Counted from the first letter of the stretch, positions 27,465-36,724 are shown. The stretch is DNA of 64,000 bases from Flavobacteriaceae bacterium UBA3339 (GCA_002360925.1 DERN01000007.1:1-64000), one strand, 5' to 3'. A program made the numbers and translations. The notes: generated by a model from the letters alone, not told the origin.

Positions 27465-28439
27465 ATGAGTATTTTCACCAAACGTATCAATTACAAACCT
27501 TTTGAGTATCCTGAAATTTTAGAATTTACAAACGCTATTAATAAATCGTTTTGGGTTCATTCTGAAGTTGATTTTACAGCCGATGTTCAAGATTTCCATT
27601 CACATCTTTCGCCTTTAGAACAAGAAATTGTAAAACGCAGTTTATTGGCTATTGCGCAGATTGAGGTAAATGTAAAAACTTTTTGGGGAAATTTGTATTT
27701 GCATCTTCCAAAACCAGAATTTAATGGATTAGGAAGTACGTTTGCAGAGTGTGAATTCCGTCATTCCGAAGCTTACTCTCGTTTATTAGAAGTTTTAGGA
27801 TACAACAACGCCTTTGAAAAAGTAATCGAAATCCCGGCAATTAAAAAGCGTATCGATTATTTATCAAGCGCATTAAAACATTCAAAATCTGAAAACGAAA
27901 AAGACTACTTAAAATCTTTAATTTTATTTACCATTTTAATCGAAAACGTTTCGTTGTTCAGTCAATTTGCTATCATTTTATCGTTCACTCGTTTTAAAGG
28001 CGCAATGAAAAATGTAAGCAATATTATTGCTTGGACTTCGGTTGACGAACAAATTCACGCGAATGCAGGAATTTACATCATCAATAAAATTAAGGAAGAA
28101 TTCCCTGATTATTTTGATGAAGAAACAGTGAACGAAATCAACGAAATCGTAAAAGAATCAATCGCAATCGAAGCCGAAATTTTAGATTGGATTTTTGAAC
28201 AAGGCGAATTAGATACAATTTCTAAAAGCAATCTTTTAAACTTTATGAAATTTAGATTAGACGAAAGTTTAGTTAAAATTGGAATGGATAAAGTGTTTTT
28301 TGTTTCGAACGAAGAGTACCAGCCAATGGTTTGGTTTGAAGAAGAAATCTTTGCAAACAGCTTAGATGATTTCTTTGCAAAACGTCCGGTAGAATACACA
28401 AAACACGATAAAAGTATTACGGCAAACGATTTATTTTAA
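27465..28439 (+). CDS. nrdB: Class I ribonucleotide reductase, radical subunit NrdB
   Basis: Carries the metal centre and radical for NrdA. The start at 27465 (MSIFTKRINYKPFEYP, 324 residues) follows the riboswitch; the longer frame would begin inside it. Metal-ligand blocks are SPLEQEIVKRSLLAIAQIE, ECEFRHSEAYSRLL and WTSVDEQIHANAG. The start lacks the ATP-cone that some flavobacterial NrdB proteins carry, and the C-terminus KSITANDLF is the tail that docks NrdA. Confidence 0.93.
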   Translation: MSIFTKRINYKPFEYPEILEFTNAINKSFWVHSEVDFTADVQDFHSHLSPLEQEIVKRSLLAIAQIEVNVKTFWGNLYLHLPKPEFNGLGSTFAECEFRHSEAYSRLLEVLGYNNAFEKVIEIPAIKKRIDYLSSALKHSKSENEKDYLKSLILFTILIENVSLFSQFAIILSFTRFKGAMKNVSNIIAWTSVDEQIHANAGIYIINKIKEEFPDYFDEETVNEINEIVKESIAIEAEILDWIFEQGELDTISKSNLLNFMKFRLDESLVKIGMDKVFFVSNEEYQPMVWFEEEIFANSLDDFFAKRPVEYTKHDKSITANDLF

Positions 28440-28522
28440 TTACAGAATTAAATTATTGTTACATTGAATTTGTTCTTTATTTCTTCAAATTCTGAAAATA
28501 AAAAACAATTAAAAGAAAAATT

Positions 28523-30169
28523 ATGGAAAGACTTTGGTGGCTTAACGAAGAAAGCGAACAAATATTAAACAGAGGATATCTGTTAAAAGGAGAAACAACA
28601 CAAAAAGCAATAGAACGCGTTGCAACCGCAGCTGCAAAACGTTTATACAAACCAGAATTGGCCGAAGCTTTTATCGAAATGATCGAAAAAGGCTGGATGA
28701 GTCTTTCGTCTCCTATTTGGGCAAATATGGGAACCGAACGCGGATTACCGATTTCTTGTTTCAACGTTTACGTTCCAGATCACATCGAAGGAATTACACA
28801 TAAATTAGGCGAAGTTATTATGCAAACCAAAATTGGTGGCGGAACTTCGGGTTATTTTGGCGAATTAAGAGAGCGCGGAAGTGCGGTAACCGATAACGGA
28901 AAAAGTAGTGGTGCAGTAAGCTTTATGAAATTGTTTGATACAGCAATGGATACGATTTCTCAAGGCGGAGTTCGTCGTGGTGCGTTTGCTGCTTATTTAG
29001 ATATTGACCACCAAGATATTAAAGAGTTTTTAGAGATAAAAAACATTGGAAACCCAATTCAGAACCTTTTTTACGGTGTTTGTATTCCTGATTATTGGAT
29101 GCAAGATATGATTGATGGTGATGTTGAAAAAAGAGAAGTTTGGGCAAAAGTTTTAGAAAGTCGTCAGCAAAAAGGCTTGCCTTATCTTTTCTTTACAGAT
29201 AATGTAAACCGAAACAAACCTGAAGTTTACAAAGACAAAGAAATGCAGATTTACGCAAGTAATTTGTGTTCGGAAATTGCGTTACCTTCTTCTAAAGATG
29301 AATCGTTTGTTTGTTGTTTATCTTCGATGAATTTGGAATTGTATGATGAATGGAAAGATACCGAAGCTGTTAAATTAGCAACGTATTTCTTAGATGCTGT
29401 AATGTCTGAATTTATTGAGAAAACCGAAGGAAATTATTATTTACAATCGGCACATAATTTTGCAAAAAATCACCGCGCTTTAGGTTTAGGCGTAATGGGA
29501 TGGCATTCGTATTTACAGAAAAACAAAATCGGTTTTGAAAGTTTACAAGCTAAAATGTTAACCAATCAAATCTTTAGCGAATTAAAAGATAAATCAGAAA
29601 AAGCTTCTCAAGATTTAGCTCGAATTTACGGAGAACCTGAAGTTTTAAAAGGATACGGAAGAAGAAATACTACCTTATTAGCGATTGCTCCTACCACATC
29701 TTCATCGGCTATTTTAGGTCAAACTTCACCAGGAATTGAACCTTTTAGTAGTAATTATTATAAAGCAGGTTTGGCAAAAGGAAACTTTATGCGCAAAAAT
29801 AAATACCTTAAACAATTATTAGAAGAAAAAGGAATTGACACCGAAGAAACTTGGAGAAGTATTATGCTGAATCACGGAAGTGTTCAACATCTTCCTGAAT
29901 TAACACAAGAAGAAAAAGATGTTTTTAAAACGTTTAAAGAATTAAGTCAGTACGAAATTATCTTACAGGCGTCAATCCGTCAAAAATATATCGATCAAGC
30001 ACAAAGTTTAAATATCAATATTCCTTCAAATCTTCCGATTAAAGAAGTAAATCGTTTGTTGATTGAAGCTTGGAAATTAGGAGTAAAAACATTGTACTAT
30101 CAAAGAAGTCAAAGCGTTTCGAAAGAATTTGTAAACAATTTAGTTACCTGTACAAGTTGCGAAGCTTAA
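28523..30169 (+). CDS. nrdA: Class I ribonucleotide reductase, catalytic subunit NrdA (short form)
   Basis: Reduces NDPs with NrdB. Only 548 residues, against about 760 in E. coli, because the N-terminal ATP-cone is absent. Redox cysteines are Cys79 (LPISCFN) and Cys264/265 (FVCCLSSMN). The active-site block SNLCSEIALP gives Asn247, Cys249 and Glu251, and APTTSSSAILGQTSPGIEP follows near 385. The tail TCTSCEA has the CxxC that exchanges electrons with thioredoxin. The gene is 83 bases after nrdB and should share its riboswitch. Confidence 0.94.
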   Translation: MERLWWLNEESEQILNRGYLLKGETTQKAIERVATAAAKRLYKPELAEAFIEMIEKGWMSLSSPIWANMGTERGLPISCFNVYVPDHIEGITHKLGEVIMQTKIGGGTSGYFGELRERGSAVTDNGKSSGAVSFMKLFDTAMDTISQGGVRRGAFAAYLDIDHQDIKEFLEIKNIGNPIQNLFYGVCIPDYWMQDMIDGDVEKREVWAKVLESRQQKGLPYLFFTDNVNRNKPEVYKDKEMQIYASNLCSEIALPSSKDESFVCCLSSMNLELYDEWKDTEAVKLATYFLDAVMSEFIEKTEGNYYLQSAHNFAKNHRALGLGVMGWHSYLQKNKIGFESLQAKMLTNQIFSELKDKSEKASQDLARIYGEPEVLKGYGRRNTTLLAIAPTTSSSAILGQTSPGIEPFSSNYYKAGLAKGNFMRKNKYLKQLLEEKGIDTEETWRSIMLNHGSVQHLPELTQEEKDVFKTFKELSQYEIILQASIRQKYIDQAQSLNINIPSNLPIKEVNRLLIEAWKLGVKTLYYQRSQSVSKEFVNNLVTCTSCEA

Positions 30170-30296
30170 AATTTCGATTTTAATAAATTATTCTTAAAGA
30201 AAACACATAATCAATAAAAAGAACAAACCAAAAAAAATAGAAGTAATTACTTTTTTAAAGAATTCGTAAATTAGTTTGTTCAAAATTAAGAAGAAT

Positions 30297-30686
30297 ATGA
30301 CTATTGAAGAAAGAATAAAAAATTCGGAAACACGTATTTTTAAAGCCGTTTTTCCGAACACAACCAATCATTACGATACGCTTTTCGGAGGAACTGCAAT
30401 GCACATGATGGATGAAGTTGCTTTTATAACGGCAACTCGTTTTTCGCGTCAGATTATGGTAACTGTTTCTACTGATCGTATCGATTTTAACAAACCAATT
30501 CCTGCAGGAACTATTGTTGAATTAGTTGGAAAAGTAACACATGTTGGAAATACTAGTTTAAAAGTTTCGGTCGAGATTTTCATTGAAGAAATGTATAACG
30601 AAGTTCGTTATCAAGCTATTAAAGGTGAATTTACTTTCGTTGCTTTAGATAAAAACAAAAAGCCAACAAAGGTTATTAAAGAATAA
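30297..30686 (+). CDS. Acyl-CoA thioesterase (hotdog fold)
   Basis: Hydrolyses acyl-CoA. The start at 30297 (MTIEERIKNSETR) gives 129 residues. The single hotdog domain shows NHYDTLFGGTAMHMMDEVAF, the helix with the catalytic Asp/Glu region, and STDRIDFNKPIPAGTIVEL, as in the YciA/acot group. Single gene followed by a strong terminator. Confidence 0.88.
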   Translation: MTIEERIKNSETRIFKAVFPNTTNHYDTLFGGTAMHMMDEVAFITATRFSRQIMVTVSTDRIDFNKPIPAGTIVELVGKVTHVGNTSLKVSVEIFIEEMYNEVRYQAIKGEFTFVALDKNKKPTKVIKE

Positions 30687-30718
30687 AAAAGGTTTCCAAA
30701 TTGGAAACCTTTTTTTAT
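30686..30718. terminator. Terminator after the thioesterase
   Basis: AAAAAAGGTTTCCAA and TTGGAAACCTTTTTTT, a perfect stem with T-run. It can also serve pepD. Confidence 0.85.
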
Positions 30719-30753
30719 GTATTTAGTGTTTTATCTAATGACCGAATAAAAAA

Positions 30754-32220
30754 CTAAGCTTTAACAGGTATATTCTTCAAAATTTCTAAAACAAAATCCC
30801 AATATTTTTGAACAGATGAAATAGAAACTCGTTCTTCTGGTGAATGCGCTCCACGAATAGTTGGACCAAAAGAAATCATTTCCATCTCCGGATAATTTGT
30901 TCCTAAAATTCCACATTCTAATCCGGCATGACAAGCAATTACGTTGGCTTTATGTCCGTTTTGTTTTTCGTATAAATCTGTTAAAACTTCTAAAATAGAC
31001 GAATTCGGATTTGGTGTCCAACCTGGATAAGATCCAGAAAACTCTACTTCACATCCCATTAATTCAAACGCAGAACGTAAAGAATTTGCTAAATCAAACT
31101 TAGAAGATTCAACTGAAGAACGTGTTAAACATTGAATTTGCAACTTTCCTTCTCCAACTGTTACTTTTGCGATATTGTTTGATGTTTCTACTAAATCTTC
31201 AAAATCAGCACTCATTTTATAAACGCCATTATGAGCGGTATATAAAGCGCGAACTAAATAATACTGAGCCATGGGTGGCATTACTTTAGCAGGTACACTT
31301 TCTAATTTTTCGAATATAATTTCTAAACTAGGTTCTGTTGTTGCATATTCTGCTTTTATTTCTCGAACAATTTGTTGCATATCGAAAACAAAAGCTTCAT
31401 CATAAACTTTCGAAATAATTACTTCAGCAACACTTTCGCGCGGAATAGCATTACGTAAACTTCCACCATTAATTGTAGAAATTTGTAATCCAAAACTATC
31501 GAATCCATTAAATAACAAACGATTCATCATTTTATTTGCATTTCCTAAGCCTTTGTGAATATCCATTCCTGAATGACCACCTTTTAAACCTTTTACCGTG
31601 ATTTTATAACCAACAGATCCGTCAGGTGTTTCTTCTTCATCGTATTCAGCACGCGCCGTTACATCAACTCCACCAGCACAACCAATATCAATTTCATCAT
31701 CTTCTTCAGTATCTAAATTCAATAAGATTTCACCTTTAAGCAAACCTCCTTTTAGTCCCATTGCACCAGTCATTCCCGTTTCTTCATCAATCGTAAATAA
31801 GGCCTCAATAGCCGGATGTTCAATCTCTTTAGAAGCCAAAATAGCCATAATTGTTGCTACTCCGATTCCGTTATCGGCGCCTAAAGTTGTTCCTTTTGCT
31901 CGAACCCAATCTTCATCAACATACATTTCAATTCCTTGCGTGTCGAAATCAAAAATAGTATCGTTATTTTTTTGATGAACCATATCTAAATGCGATTGCA
32001 TTACAATTGGTTTACGGTTTTCCATTGCTGCAGTAGCTGGTTTTTTAATAATAACATTTCCAACTTCATCAACAAGGGTTTCTAATCCTAAATTTTCACC
32101 AAATTGTTTCATGAAAGCAATCACGCGTTCTTCTTTCTTAGAAGGGCGTGGAACCGCATTTAAATCAGCAAAATGATTCCAAAGTGCTATCGGTTCTAAA
32201 TTTCGAATATCTTGACCCAT
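30754..32220 (-). CDS. pepD: Aminoacyl-histidine dipeptidase PepD (M20)
   Basis: Cytosolic dinuclear zinc dipeptidase that cleaves Xaa-His and other dipeptides. It has 488 residues. Zinc ligands and catalytic acids show as MQSHLDMVHQ (about 73-82), TTLGADNGIG (bridging Asp, about 118), FTIDEETGMTGA (Glu pair, about 149) and the late IACHAGLECGI. The insert after residue 200, with KGLKGGHSGMDIHKG, is the dimer/lid domain. Length and blocks match PepD. Confidence 0.92.
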   Translation of the reverse strand: MGQDIRNLEPIALWNHFADLNAVPRPSKKEERVIAFMKQFGENLGLETLVDEVGNVIIKKPATAAMENRKPIVMQSHLDMVHQKNNDTIFDFDTQGIEMYVDEDWVRAKGTTLGADNGIGVATIMAILASKEIEHPAIEALFTIDEETGMTGAMGLKGGLLKGEILLNLDTEEDDEIDIGCAGGVDVTARAEYDEEETPDGSVGYKITVKGLKGGHSGMDIHKGLGNANKMMNRLLFNGFDSFGLQISTINGGSLRNAIPRESVAEVIISKVYDEAFVFDMQQIVREIKAEYATTEPSLEIIFEKLESVPAKVMPPMAQYYLVRALYTAHNGVYKMSADFEDLVETSNNIAKVTVGEGKLQIQCLTRSSVESSKFDLANSLRSAFELMGCEVEFSGSYPGWTPNPNSSILEVLTDLYEKQNGHKANVIACHAGLECGILGTNYPEMEMISFGPTIRGAHSPEERVSISSVQKYWDFVLEILKNIPVKA

Positions 32221-32263
32221 GTTATTTGAATTTCAAATTAGTCTTTAAATTTTTATTTTTTAT

Positions 32264-33319
32264 TTAGTTTGAAGTTAAACTATCTTTAACTATTACTGGT
32301 TCTTCAACAATTGGAATAAAACTTTCGTTTACGGGAATAATGAATTCCGTAATCCATTCGTTTGATTTTTGAGTATCTAAAATAGATGTTTTGTAAATCG
32401 AAATAGGTTTTATATCGGCACGTTGTGTAAGGTGTTTTTCTAAAACTTGTTTTTTGGCTTCGTTCCAAGCTTTATCACTGTGAATATAATCTCCGGTTAA
32501 AACTACCTTATATCCGTTAAAAGTTGGCATTTTTTCGCAAACAATATCACTTCCTTCTGCTGTGCTAAAAAAGTTTTTAATTGGAAGACAGACCGAATAT
32601 TTTACATTTCCGGAAAGTAAATTGATATTCTCGAACATTGTAAACGGAGATCCATACGCATTTAATTCGAAGTTTTTAGCAAAATTGCTCATATGCTCAA
32701 TACTTTGAAAAATCTTATCGCCTAAACTTTCAATATTTGATTCGACTGTTTGACGAATATAATAGGTTTCATTGAAAACAATTAAATTTTCGCTTTTAAT
32801 CGTGAAGTTTTTTAAACTTTCTACAATATTATATTCAATAGTATTTAATCCTTTTTCGAAAACAGGAGCAATCATACTTTCAGGAGTTCCCTTAAAAAAC
32901 AATTGAAATTTTTCTGTAAAAGACAAATTCCCTTTAATTTTCCATTCAACCTTCGTCTTTCCTCCTACTTCGGTAAAATACATTTTTGTATCGTATTCAT
33001 TTCCATCAATATCCAATTGCAAATAAAGCGAATCGTTTTGAACCGATTTTTTAATAAAAGCATCGTTTCCATTCCATTCTACTTTTGCATTTGTTCCTTT
33101 ATAAATAGAATCTAATTTAAAAGCACTTTCGTTATTATTCCAAGGATTCCATTCCGAAAAATTCTGTAAATTATCTACATATCGAAACATTCTCTGATTC
33201 GATAATTCGGTTTGCTTTGTAACATTTAATTCGTATTCGCTTTTTCCTGTGGCAATATAAACCGACAAAAAAACGACTGATAAAACAAGGATGATGACGA
33301 TGTACTTCAGAATCTTCAT
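32264..33319 (-). CDS. Membrane-anchored SRPBCC plus effector-binding-domain protein
   Basis: 351 residues. One N-terminal helix (about 4-23) anchors it. Residues 30-180 fit an SRPBCC (polyketide cyclase/dehydrase) fold with NLQNFSEWNPWN and a GTPESMIAPVFEKGL helix. Residues 185-340 fit a GyrI-like effector-binding domain. The fusion occurs in Bacteroidota without known function; ligand sensing at the membrane is a guess. It ends in a short disordered tail. Confidence 0.7.
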   Translation of the reverse strand: MKILKYIVIILVLSVVFLSVYIATGKSEYELNVTKQTELSNQRMFRYVDNLQNFSEWNPWNNNESAFKLDSIYKGTNAKVEWNGNDAFIKKSVQNDSLYLQLDIDGNEYDTKMYFTEVGGKTKVEWKIKGNLSFTEKFQLFFKGTPESMIAPVFEKGLNTIEYNIVESLKNFTIKSENLIVFNETYYIRQTVESNIESLGDKIFQSIEHMSNFAKNFELNAYGSPFTMFENINLLSGNVKYSVCLPIKNFFSTAEGSDIVCEKMPTFNGYKVVLTGDYIHSDKAWNEAKKQVLEKHLTQRADIKPISIYKTSILDTQKSNEWITEFIIPVNESFIPIVEEPVIVKDSLTSN

Positions 33320-33326
33320 AAAAAAA

Positions 33327-33515
33327 TTAATGTTTTAAAGTAAACTTAAGAAGAAATAATATGCCAACAAAAGCTAAAAAAGCAATTAAAACCCACAAAC
33401 TGCCTTTGTAATATATTTTGTGCAAATGCAAGTCTTTTCGATACATGATAATCATTGCAATTACGAATACGATAATAAACAGCACTGCAAAAATAATCTG
33501 ACCTTGTGAAAACAT
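33327..33515 (-). CDS. Small protein with two membrane helices, 62 aa
   Basis: Starts at 33515 (MFSQGQIIFAV). Helices lie near residues 8-25 and 40-58 with a basic loop HLHKIYYKG between them. It is seven bases upstream of the SRPBCC gene and has its own promoter box, so the two form an operon. Function unknown. Confidence 0.7.
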   Translation of the reverse strand: MFSQGQIIFAVLFIIVFVIAMIIMYRKDLHLHKIYYKGSLWVLIAFLAFVGILFLLKFTLKH

Positions 33516-33533
33516 ATTTTCTATTTTTAATAA

Positions 33534-33541
33534 CAAAGATA
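33534..33541 (-). promoter_or_regulatory. Promoter box of the two-helix protein operon
   Basis: Minus strand TATCTTTG, 18 bases before the ATG at 33515. No upstream TTG at the usual distance. Confidence 0.5.
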
Positions 33542-33551
33542 GTTAAAATAT

Positions 33552-33578
33552 AAAAGGCTCACATAATGCGAGCCTTTT
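33552..33578 (-). terminator. Terminator after ilvE
   Basis: AAAAGGCTC, nine-base loop region, GAGCCTTTT, close to the ilvE stop. Confidence 0.7.
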
Positions 33579-33582
33579 AAAA

Positions 33583-34653
33583 TTATATTTTTACTGTCCA
33601 TCCAAACGGATCTTCAGCCAATTTGTTTTGTAGTTTTGTTAAACCGTTTTTCAATTGTAAAGCAAACGAATCTTCATCAGCCACATCTGGCAATTGAAAA
33701 TATTCATCTTTATAAGCAAAACCTTCGATTTGGTTAACAACAGCAGCTGTTCCTGCTCCGAAAATTTCTTTTAAACTTCCGTTTTTAGCAGCTTCTACGA
33801 TTTCTTCAACTTTTACCGGACGAACTTCGAATTTAAATCCTAAATTTTCTCCCAATTGAATTAAACTTTTACGTGTAACTCCATCCAAAATTCTGTCTGA
33901 AGTTGGCGCTGTATATAACGTATCGTTAATTCTAAAGAAAACATTCATTGTTCCAGATTCTTCTAAATGTGTATGTGTAGAATCTGTCCAAATTACTTGA
34001 TTAAAACCTGCTTCTTGAGCTAATTTGGTTGGATAGAATTGTGCAGAATAGTTTCCTGCAGCTTTTGCAGCTCCAATTCCTCCGTTTGCAGCACGACTGT
34101 AATAATCTGCGATTTGAACTTTGATTTTTCCTGAATAATATGATTTTGCAGGAGATAATAAAATACAGAATAAGAATTCGTTAGAAGGACTTGCGATTAC
34201 ACCTGCTTCGGTTGCAATCATAAAAGGGCGGATATATAAAGAATTTCCTAAACCTTTACGAACCCATTCTTTTTCTACTTTTAATAATTCAATCAATCCG
34301 CCAATGAAACGAGTTTCGTCTATTGCAGGCATTGCCAAACGGATTGCAGATTTATTCATTCTTTCGAAATTTTGATCTGGTCTAAACAACCAAACATCTT
34401 CGTTGTCGTCTTTATACGCTTTCATTCCTTCAAAAATCGCTTGTCCGTAGTGGAAAACACGCGCCGAAGGATCTAAAGTTAAAGGTGCATAAGGTTTGAT
34501 TTCTAAATCTTGCCAAGCTCCGTTTTTATATTCACAAACCAACATATGATCAGTGAATTTTGCTCCAAATTTTAAATCTTCGAAATCAAAAGTGTCGATT
34601 TTTGAAGTCGCTACTTTTGTCAATTTTAAATTATTTAAAATGTCTAAATCCAT
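33583..34653 (-). CDS. ilvE: Branched-chain amino acid aminotransferase
   Basis: PLP fold-type IV enzyme for the last step of Leu, Ile and Val synthesis and the first of their breakdown. 356 residues, the type of the longer IlvE forms. Diagnostic blocks: VFHYGQAIFEGMKAY (about 67-81), YIRPFMIAT, the PLP lysine in GGIGAAKAAGNYS, HLEESGTMNVFF and DGVTRKSLIQLGENLG. A TACATTTG box (complement 34698-34705) is about 45 bases upstream. Confidence 0.93.
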   Translation of the reverse strand: MDLDILNNLKLTKVATSKIDTFDFEDLKFGAKFTDHMLVCEYKNGAWQDLEIKPYAPLTLDPSARVFHYGQAIFEGMKAYKDDNEDVWLFRPDQNFERMNKSAIRLAMPAIDETRFIGGLIELLKVEKEWVRKGLGNSLYIRPFMIATEAGVIASPSNEFLFCILLSPAKSYYSGKIKVQIADYYSRAANGGIGAAKAAGNYSAQFYPTKLAQEAGFNQVIWTDSTHTHLEESGTMNVFFRINDTLYTAPTSDRILDGVTRKSLIQLGENLGFKFEVRPVKVEEIVEAAKNGSLKEIFGAGTAAVVNQIEGFAYKDEYFQLPDVADEDSFALQLKNGLTKLQNKLAEDPFGWTVKI

Positions 34654-34697
34654 TTCTTTTATTATTGTTCTTAAAATAAGTTACGTTGTTGTTGATG

Positions 34698-34705
34698 CAA
34701 ATGTA
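34698..34705 (-). promoter_or_regulatory. Candidate ilvE promoter box
   Basis: Minus strand TACATTTG, an exact TAnnTTTG match, without a TTG at the expected place. Confidence 0.4.
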
Positions 34706-34826
34706 GAAAAATAAAACTTTATGAACTAAGATTTTTGTTTTGAATATCTTAAGACACTTATGAACTTGTATTGCGAAAAAGTAGTTTTTTCACTCTCAAA
34801 AAAACATATAATATAATTTGGATAGC

Positions 34827-34834
34827 TATCTTTG
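34827..34834 (+). promoter_or_regulatory. Promoter box of the DUF4920 operon
   Basis: TATCTTTG, 19 bases before the ATG at 34854. No TTG at the expected distance. Confidence 0.45.
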
Positions 34835-34853
34835 TCTAAACAAACTGATTTTT

Positions 34854-35369
34854 ATGAAAAAAACAATCGTATTTTTTGCAATGCTAACTTTATCTGTAGC
34901 TTGTAAAAAAGAGAATAATTCTCAAAATGAAACTCAAACTGAAATAAAAGACACTTTAACGTATCAAAGTTTTGGAGAAAATATTACTTCAGACGAAACT
35001 CTTTCTAAAGAAGAAATGTTGGCTAAATATGAAAACATGAAAGCCGGAGATACTTTACAGGTGAAATTTGCTTCGAATATTAATACTACTTGTAAGAAAA
35101 AAGGTTGTTGGATGACTTTAAAACTTCCTAATGAACAAGAAGCTTTTGTGAAATTTAAAGATTACGCTTTTTTTGTACCAAAAGAAGGAGCCGAAAATCA
35201 TAAAGCAATTGTTTCGGGAAAAGCATTTATTGAAGAAACTTCGGTTGATGATTTAAAGCATGAAGCAAAAGACGCAGGAAAATCTCAAGAAGAAATCGAT
35301 AAAATTATCGAACCAATAAAGAATTATCGTTTTATGGCAGACGGAGTTTTAATTGCAGATAATCAGTAA
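34854..35369 (+). CDS. DUF4920 lipoprotein
   Basis: 171 residues with a lipoprotein signal ending LSVACKK. The core, with YQSFGENI, GDTLQVKFASNINTTCKKKGCWMTL and MADGVLI, fits the DUF4920 family, whose CKKKGCW motif has two cysteines that may bind a metal or form a disulfide. Its stop overlaps the next start (TAATG). Function of the family is unknown. Confidence 0.75.
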   Translation: MKKTIVFFAMLTLSVACKKENNSQNETQTEIKDTLTYQSFGENITSDETLSKEEMLAKYENMKAGDTLQVKFASNINTTCKKKGCWMTLKLPNEQEAFVKFKDYAFFVPKEGAENHKAIVSGKAFIEETSVDDLKHEAKDAGKSQEEIDKIIEPIKNYRFMADGVLIADNQ

Positions 35370-35821
35370 TGAAAAAATTAGTTATTGCTTTTTTAGGCTT
35401 GTTTTTGTTGATTTCTTGCAACGAAAAAGCTGATTTAAAAACTGCTGAAATAAAAACCCAAACAGACTCTTTAAAAAACAAGAAGTTTCAGATGTACGAA
35501 ATGTCGGAAATGGCATCGCTTATGGAACAAATGTTTGCTTACAACACGCAGCTTAAAGAACGTATTTTAAATAACGAAGATTTAGGAACGTATCCTGTTT
35601 TTTTCGATAGACTACATACAGTAGTTTTAACAGATTCTTCAGATCGAGATGCTTTTTTTAACGATCAGGCATTTAAATTTATCGAAGCTCAACAGTTGAT
35701 TTATGAAGAATCGACTGATACAAAAAAACAATTTAACGAAATGGTTCAACAATGTTTAGATTGTCATTCTAAAAAATGTGGCGGACCAATTCCACGAATC
35801 AAAAAATTACTTATTCCATAA
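35369..35821 (+). CDS. Lipoprotein with a single CxxCH haem-attachment motif
   Basis: 150 residues. Signal MKKLVIAFLGLFLLISC anchors it. The long helical middle (30-120) looks like a four-helix cytochrome c'-like bundle, and near the C-terminus there is CLDCHSKKCGGP, a CxxCH motif for covalent haem. A c-type cytochrome of the cytochrome c' shape is a fair reading, but haem attachment is only predicted. Translationally coupled to DUF4920; mnmD follows two bases after. Confidence 0.65.
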   Translation: MKKLVIAFLGLFLLISCNEKADLKTAEIKTQTDSLKNKKFQMYEMSEMASLMEQMFAYNTQLKERILNNEDLGTYPVFFDRLHTVVLTDSSDRDAFFNDQAFKFIEAQQLIYEESTDTKKQFNEMVQQCLDCHSKKCGGPIPRIKKLLIP

Positions 35822-35822
35822 A

Positions 35823-36479
35823 ATGAAACGTAAAATTATTGTAACAAGCGATGGTTCTAGCTCGCTTTTTGTCGAGGAATTAGGAGAAACTTATCATTCA
35901 CGTCATGGTGCTGTTCAAGAATCGATTCATGTTTACATTAAAAACGGACTTAGTTTAATTGAAAAAACTGAAATAGATGTATTAGAATTTGGTTTTGGAA
36001 CCGGACTTAATGCTTTATTAACCGAAGAATACGCCGAGAAAAATAATCTAAAAATTTGTTATGAAACGGTTGAAGCATTTCCTTTAGAAAAAGAAGAATA
36101 TGAACTGTTGAATTACGGAGATTTGATTAAAACTTCGATTCCTTTCAATCAATTTCACGAAATACCCTGGAATAAATCGCAAAGATTAACAGAGCGTTTT
36201 TCTATTATAAAACATCATAAAACAATAGAATTATTTTCTACCGAAAAGAAGTTTGATATTATTTATTTCGACGTTTTTGGTTATGATTTTCAACCTGAAT
36301 TATGGAGCAAAGATATTTTTCAAAAAGCTTACAATTACTTAAAACCAAACGGATTATTAGTTACTTACGCTTGCAAAGGCATTGTAAATAAAACGTTGAA
36401 AAGTTTAGGTTTTAAAATTCACAAATTAGAAGGTCCGCCAGGAAAAAGAGAAATGACTTTAGCTGTTAAAAAAATGTAA
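35823..36479 (+). CDS. mnmD: tRNA 5-methylaminomethyl-2-thiouridine methyltransferase domain protein MnmD
   Basis: 218 residues, starting at 35823 so that it does not overlap the preceding gene. SAM-binding VLEFGFGTGLNALL (about 50), YETVEAFPL and the catalytic-site block YFDVFGYDFQPELWS match MnmD-type enzymes. They perform the last methyl transfer of mnm5s2U34 in wobble uridine tRNAs. In E. coli this is the N-terminal half of MnmC; here the oxidase half is absent, as in many bacteria. Confidence 0.85.
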   Translation: MKRKIIVTSDGSSSLFVEELGETYHSRHGAVQESIHVYIKNGLSLIEKTEIDVLEFGFGTGLNALLTEEYAEKNNLKICYETVEAFPLEKEEYELLNYGDLIKTSIPFNQFHEIPWNKSQRLTERFSIIKHHKTIELFSTEKKFDIIYFDVFGYDFQPELWSKDIFQKAYNYLKPNGLLVTYACKGIVNKTLKSLGFKIHKLEGPPGKREMTLAVKKM

Positions 36480-36531
36480 ATTAATTTTTAAACAGTTACA
36501 AGTTGTTTATTTTTACAAAAATCGTTTGATT

Positions 36532-36720
36532 ATGACCGACCGTTTAAAACACACTATAAAAGTTCTAGAAAAAGTAAGTTTCAGCAAAGATCTTTTTGTA
36601 AAAGAAGTCACAAAAGCTTTAGATATTCTTTTACCTTATGAAATTGAAAAATTAAAAGAGTGGATTACTAATTTCACCAAAAATAAAGCTGATTTCGAAG
36701 AAGTTTTAGTGTACGTATAA
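36532..36720 (+). CDS. Small hypothetical protein, 62 aa
   Basis: Starts at 36532 (MTDRLKHTIKVLEKV). Fully helical and amphipathic, basic at the start and acidic at the end, with no cysteine or signal. Followed by a strong terminator, which supports it being a real gene. No function known. Confidence 0.6.
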   Translation: MTDRLKHTIKVLEKVSFSKDLFVKEVTKALDILLPYEIEKLKEWITNFTKNKADFEEVLVYV

Positions 36721-36724
36721 AAAG

